Shown piece after piece: positions 60,447-64,000 of a stretch of 64,000 nt of DNA. The position numbers and the translations under genes are program-made. The first letter of the stretch is position 1; the number at the start of each line of letters is the position of its first letter. The notes under the pieces were generated by a model. That model did no database searches. It saw only the letters and a program-made list of their open reading frames with translations, and was not told the origin of the DNA. Location: NCBI RefSeq assembly GCF_018219155.1, contig NZ_CP056123.1:558001-622000 (forward strand). Reading direction: 5' to 3'. This DNA comes from Moritella sp. 24. Its GTDB lineage: Bacteria; Pseudomonadota; Gammaproteobacteria; Enterobacterales; Moritellaceae.

Positions 60447-61796
60447 ATGAATTCTGCAAGTCAGTCTACCCCTGCATCAACGAACACTTCTGCTTTTGCG
60501 ACTTTAATGGAAAAGTTGTTTAAGCTAAAAGCACATAACACCACGATCAAAACAGAAGTAATGGCAGGTTTAACGACTTTCGTTACCATGGCTTATATCC
60601 TATTTGTTAACCCTGACATCATGTCTATTGCTGGCATGGATTACCAAGCGGTATTCGTTGCTACTGCACTAAGTGCTGCGATTGGCTGTATCTTTATGGG
60701 TTTATACGCGAACTGGCCTGTAGGTCTAGCACCGGGTATGGGTCTAAACGCATTTTTCACGTTTGCCGTTGTAAAAGGCATGGAATACACTTGGGAAGTT
60801 GCATTAGGTGCAGTATTCATTTCAAGTATTGTATTTGTATTAATGAGTGTGACTAAATTACGTGGTTGGATCATCGACAGTATTCCAAGCAGCTTACGTT
60901 ATGCAATGACTGCAGGTGTTGGTCTGTTCTTAGGTATCATCGGTCTTAAAGCGGCGGGTATCATCACTGCAAGCCCAGCTACGTTGGTAACACTAGGCAA
61001 TTTCCATGACCCTAAAGTTATCTTAGGTGCACTAAGTTTCTTAATTATCGCTATTTTAGCAACACGTAAAGTGTTCGGTGCGGTATTAATCGGTATTGTT
61101 ATTACAACTGCAATCAGTGCGGTAATGGGACTAGTTAGTCTACCTGAGCAAGTAGTATCACTACCAACTGGCTTATCAAAAACATTCATGCAAATGGATG
61201 TGATGGGTGCGTTAGACGTATCTATGGTGAGTATCATCCTAGCATTCCTATTTGTTAACATGTTTGATACGGCTGGCACCATGATTGGTGTTGCTGAAAA
61301 AGCAGAAATGTATAACAAAGACGGCAAAATTGAAAACCTAAACAAAGCATTAACTGCGGACAGTGTTGCAAGTGTTGCAGGTGCAGTAATTGGTTGCCCA
61401 CCAGTAACAACCTACATTGAAAGTAACGCGGGTATTGCTGAAGGTGGTCGTACTGGTTTAACAGCTGTTGTTGTTGGCCTACTATTCTTAGCGGCAATGT
61501 TCTTTGCACCGATTGCTCAGATTGTACCAAGCTACGCAACTGCGGGCGCGTTAATCTATGTTGCTTTCTTAATGGTTGGTAGCCTGCATAAAGTTAACTG
61601 GGATGAGTTCACTGACTACGTTCCTGCTGCAATCACAGCAATCATGATGCCGTTAACGTACTCTATTGCTGATGGTATCATCTTAGGTTTCCTATCATTC
61701 GCTATCATTAAACATGCTACTGGTCGTTCTGCTGACGTATCTCTAGGTATGAATGTACTTGCTATCGTGTTTATTGCAAAACTAGCGTTTATCTAA
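60447..61796 (+). CDS. NCS2-family purine permease (AzgA-like)
   Basis: A 449-aa proton-coupled nucleobase importer with about 12-14 hydrophobic segments. MAGLTTFVTMAYILFVNP and NWPVGLAPGMGLNAFFTF are typical of the AzgA/GhxP/AdeP subgroup that takes up adenine, guanine or hypoxanthine. FDTAGTMIGVAEKA and the CPPVTTYIESNAGIAEGGRTG block are intact. The exact substrate is not determinable. The ATG is preferred over a GTG four codons earlier. Confidence 0.9.
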   Translation: MNSASQSTPASTNTSAFATLMEKLFKLKAHNTTIKTEVMAGLTTFVTMAYILFVNPDIMSIAGMDYQAVFVATALSAAIGCIFMGLYANWPVGLAPGMGLNAFFTFAVVKGMEYTWEVALGAVFISSIVFVLMSVTKLRGWIIDSIPSSLRYAMTAGVGLFLGIIGLKAAGIITASPATLVTLGNFHDPKVILGALSFLIIAILATRKVFGAVLIGIVITTAISAVMGLVSLPEQVVSLPTGLSKTFMQMDVMGALDVSMVSIILAFLFVNMFDTAGTMIGVAEKAEMYNKDGKIENLNKALTADSVASVAGAVIGCPPVTTYIESNAGIAEGGRTGLTAVVVGLLFLAAMFFAPIAQIVPSYATAGALIYVAFLMVGSLHKVNWDEFTDYVPAAITAIMMPLTYSIADGIILGFLSFAIIKHATGRSADVSLGMNVLAIVFIAKLAFI

Positions 61797-61891
61797 TTTG
61801 AACCTATATCTCTGCTGTTGGTAATACCTTTGCCAACAGTACGATGATACTGTCAATATGATAGCGCTAATGTAATAGAAGCGTTGATATG

Positions 61892-61944
61892 AAAAAATGC
61901 CAGCTGATTACGCGCCATTCGCCTGTATGACGCTGGCATTTTTT
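61892..61944 (+). terminator. Terminator after the NCS2 permease
   Basis: AAAAATGCCAGC pairs with GCTGGCATTTTT around a 27-nt loop, followed by T residues. It lies about 95 bp after the stop codon. Confidence 0.7.
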
Positions 61945-61964
61945 GATCTTGCCCCTAGGATCTT

Positions 61965-61977
61965 AAGTGTTACACTT
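61965..61977. promoter_or_regulatory. Possible operator of the ArsR gene
   Basis: The palindrome AAGTGT-T-ACACTT lies 33 bp before the ArsR-family start. Its spacing does not match the usual 12-2-12 SmtB-type operator, so this is tentative. Confidence 0.3.
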
Positions 61978-62010
61978 TCAGATACTTCAAATAATTATAA
62001 GCGAGGCATA

Positions 62011-62355
62011 ATGCCAAAATTAGAATCTCAATGTTGCCCTGAACCGCAATGTAGTGCAGAGCTACCCGCGTTAGATGATAAGCACATTGCTTCACTGGCG
62101 CATTTGTTTCACTTATTAGGCGATGAAGGACGTATACGTTTAGTGCTTGCTTGTATGGGCGGGCCTGTCGCGGTATCAGATCTATCTGCGGCAACGGGTA
62201 TGTCACAATCGCTTACCAGCCACCATTTACGCCACCTACGTGAAGCGCGTATTTTACGTTCGGAGCGTCAAGGTAAACAGATATTATACCGACTTGATGA
62301 TCACCATATTCGTCATGTTGTGCACGATCTTGCCTGTCACGTTACTGAGCATTAA
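62011..62355 (+). CDS. ArsR/SmtB-family zinc-responsive repressor
   Basis: A 114-aa winged-helix repressor starting MPKLESQCCPEPQC, with GAGG upstream. The recognition helix is MSQSLTSHHLRHLREA. The alpha-5 metal site DxHx10HxxE is complete (D97, H99, H110, E113), as in the zinc sensors SmtB, ZiaR and CzrA, while the alpha-3 ELCVCD cysteines are missing. N-terminal cysteines C8, C9 and C14 may add ligands. A zinc ATPase gene two genes downstream suggests the target. Confidence 0.88.
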   Translation: MPKLESQCCPEPQCSAELPALDDKHIASLAHLFHLLGDEGRIRLVLACMGGPVAVSDLSAATGMSQSLTSHHLRHLREARILRSERQGKQILYRLDDHHIRHVVHDLACHVTEH

Positions 62356-62402
62356 AAATTACCTAAACCTAATCTAATAGACCTAATTTTAAAGAGTGAA
62401 TC

Positions 62403-63029
62403 ATGCGACATTTGTTTATCGAATTTTTAACACAACTTGGTAGCGCTGATCGTGCGCATGATATCGATCATATTGAACGTGTTGTTGCGACAGCAAGACA
62501 GCTTGGCAAAAGAGAAGGGGCTGAACTAGCGGTATTAGAACCCGCAGCTTGGCTACATGATTGTGTTTCTGTTGCCAAAGACCATCCGCAACGTAAGCAG
62601 GCATCTTTATTAGCCGCAGATCGCGCTGTTGAGTTCTTACAAGAGATTAATTATCCCTCGCAATATCTTAGCGCAATTCATCATGCCATCGTCGCACACA
62701 GCTTTAGCGCCAATATAAGACCTGAAAGCCTTGAGGCTAAAATATTGCAAGACGCTGATCGTATGGATGCGCTGGGCGCGATTGGTATTGCCCGCTGTAT
62801 TTTAGTTGGTGGCAAGCTTAATCGGCAGTTGTATAGCAGCATTGATCCATTGTGTGTTGATCGTGAACCGAATGATGATGTGTATACTCTTGATCACTTC
62901 TTCACTAAGTTGCTTACATTGGGCGAGAGTATGCAAACACAGGCAGCAAAGGCAGAAGCACAACGACGCAGTATCTATATGCGCGATTTCTTAGTGCAGT
63001 TGCAGTCAGAATTATTGACGCAAGAGTAG
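62403..63029 (+). CDS. HD-domain phosphohydrolase (YedJ-like)
   Basis: A 208-aa metal-dependent hydrolase. Ligands are visible as H23 in DIDHIERV, H52-D53 in WLHDC and D in QDADRMDA. It resembles YedJ. The substrate is unknown. It follows the ArsR gene by 47 bp and may share its transcript, placing it between the zinc sensor and the zinc exporter. Confidence 0.85.
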   Translation: MRHLFIEFLTQLGSADRAHDIDHIERVVATARQLGKREGAELAVLEPAAWLHDCVSVAKDHPQRKQASLLAADRAVEFLQEINYPSQYLSAIHHAIVAHSFSANIRPESLEAKILQDADRMDALGAIGIARCILVGGKLNRQLYSSIDPLCVDREPNDDVYTLDHFFTKLLTLGESMQTQAAKAEAQRRSIYMRDFLVQLQSELLTQE

Positions 63030-63067
63030 GGTATTAACACCTAAATATATAGTTTAACAACATGACC

Positions 63068-63114
63068 GCTAACTCATTTTTCGTGAAGGATAACGAATGG
63101 GTTAGCTTTTTTTT
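63068..63114 (+). terminator. Terminator of the ArsR-HD unit
   Basis: GCTAACTCATT pairs with AATGGGTTAGC (one G-T pair), followed by eight T residues. Confidence 0.82.
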
Positions 63115-63232
63115 GTAAAGACACTTGAATGAAAGTTAATATGAATATATATTTATATGTAAGTTAATTGGCTTGAACGCTTTAACTGTTATTTATATTA
63201 CTAACTTCAATTCTATTTACGAGGATAAACCC

Positions 63233-64000
63233 ATGTCATGTAAAGGCAATACTGCAACAGCAGTCGCACAAAAATCAAATCAAGGATGTTGTGGCAGTGA
63301 TCACAGCAAAACACACGTACACGAACATCAACATACAGATGAGCATCATGTTGCATCTGCAAGTAGTGATTCCTGCTGTGCCAATTCAGAATCTAACGAG
63401 GTTATTGCTGACGATGAGGAACCTGAGTCCAGTAGTTTAACCGCTCGTTTATCCTGGTTAGTTACAGGCATGGACTGCCCAAGTTGTGCCCGTAAAGTAG
63501 AAAAAGCCGTTCAAGCATTACCGCAAGTTAAGCAATGCCGCGTCGCATTTGCCACCGAAAAGCTCCTTGTTGATATCGAAAAAGATAGCAATACCAATAC
63601 ACTTGATAGCATAAAGCAAGACGTGATTAATGCCGTTGTGAGTGCTGGATTCAAGTTACAAGAAGTGGGAAAAAAAGCGGCAAACATTGAAGAAGATAAT
63701 TCTCTATCACAAAACTTACGTGAGCATTGGCATGCAATAACGCTCGTGAGCGCTATCGTTATTGCTGCGATCCTTACTCAATTTAACAGTGATGCTAGTC
63801 AATGGTTATTTACTTTTGCCAGCGTTTTCGGTGTTATTCCTGTTATTAACCGCTCGATTAAATTAGCGCGTTCAGGTACACCGTTTGCTATCGAAACACT
63901 AATGTCAGTGGCGACTGTTGGTGCCCTTATTCTAGGTGAAACAGCTGAATCTGCGATGGTATTAGTACTGTTCATGATTGGTGAGAAACTGGAATCGTTT
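63233..64000 (+). CDS. zntA: Zn/Cd/Pb-translocating P-type ATPase, N-terminal part
   Basis: The gene runs off the window; 256 codons are visible. Start ATG has AGGA 7 nt upstream. The N-terminus is rich in Cys and His (GCCGSDHSKTHVHEHQH, DSCCA) and is followed by a heavy-metal-associated domain with GMDCPSC (C82, C85). The first membrane segments follow up to FMIGEKLESF. The catalytic DKTG lies beyond the end, so activity cannot be checked. It likely exports zinc under control of the ArsR protein upstream. Confidence 0.88.
   Translation, partial: MSCKGNTATAVAQKSNQGCCGSDHSKTHVHEHQHTDEHHVASASSDSCCANSESNEVIADDEEPESSSLTARLSWLVTGMDCPSCARKVEKAVQALPQVKQCRVAFATEKLLVDIEKDSNTNTLDSIKQDVINAVVSAGFKLQEVGKKAANIEEDNSLSQNLREHWHAITLVSAIVIAAILTQFNSDASQWLFTFASVFGVIPVINRSIKLARSGTPFAIETLMSVATVGALILGETAESAMVLVLFMIGEKLESF

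Overview
This window looks like chromosomal core DNA from a marine gammaproteobacterium, most likely Moritella or a close cold-adapted relative. That placement is inferred from gene content, protein similarity recalled from memory, an AT-rich base composition and gene order shared with Vibrio and Shewanella (alaS-lysC-csrA-tRNA-Ser/Arg, then gshA-luxS; srmB near trmN6; yjeT-purA; ispB/rplU-rpmA-obgE). No rRNA operon, phage, insertion sequence or CRISPR array was seen.

Layout. 1-7.5 kb: lgt, a GGDEF-EAL protein and thyA, then a leftward group with an OlsF-like double acyltransferase, an alpha/beta hydrolase and an M14 peptidase. 7.6-17 kb: nhaA, rpsT, murJ and the ribF-ileS-lspA-fkpB-ispH block. 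17-23.5 kb: a type IV minor-pilin operon pilV-pilW-pilX-pilY1-pilE. 23.5-28.5 kb: glnB, alaS, lysC, csrA. 28.6-29.8 kb: two tRNA-Ser(GCT) genes bracketing six tRNA-Arg(ACG) genes. 29.9-37.3 kb: DoxX, YqaA and M16 peptidase genes, gshA, luxS and a DUF4136 lipoprotein. 37.3-48.3 kb: purHD, plsY/folBK, uppP, cca, gspAB and an FMN oxidoreductase. 48.3-49.8 kb: a gene-free stretch with a 51-52 bp tandem repeat. 49.8-64 kb: srmB, an inverse-autotransporter barrel, trmN6, brnQ, yjeT-purA, ispB/rplU-rpmA-obgE, an NCS2 purine permease, and a zinc group (ArsR regulator, HD hydrolase, start of a ZntA-like ATPase).

The most striking object is the repeat at about 48.7-49.6 kb. It is best read not as coding sequence but as a very large CsrB-family RNA. 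Thirteen tandem units each carry four GGA motifs, two of them in the loops of short hairpins. The array ends in a degenerate GGA-rich tail and a strong intrinsic terminator. A sigma70-like promoter, a full IHF consensus and inverted TGTAAG/CTTACA half-sites lie upstream. With roughly 60 GGA motifs in about 850 nt it would be an unusually large sponge for CsrA, whose gene lies 20 kb away in this window.

A second candidate RNA system is a pair of tandem ~86-nt elements on the minus strand between gshA and luxS, each ending in a textbook terminator. Further structured leaders or operators are proposed upstream of purH, obgE, purA, rplU and the NCS2 permease. Protein oddities include a Cca whose HD site is lost and a minor-pilin operon without an obvious fimT/fimU.
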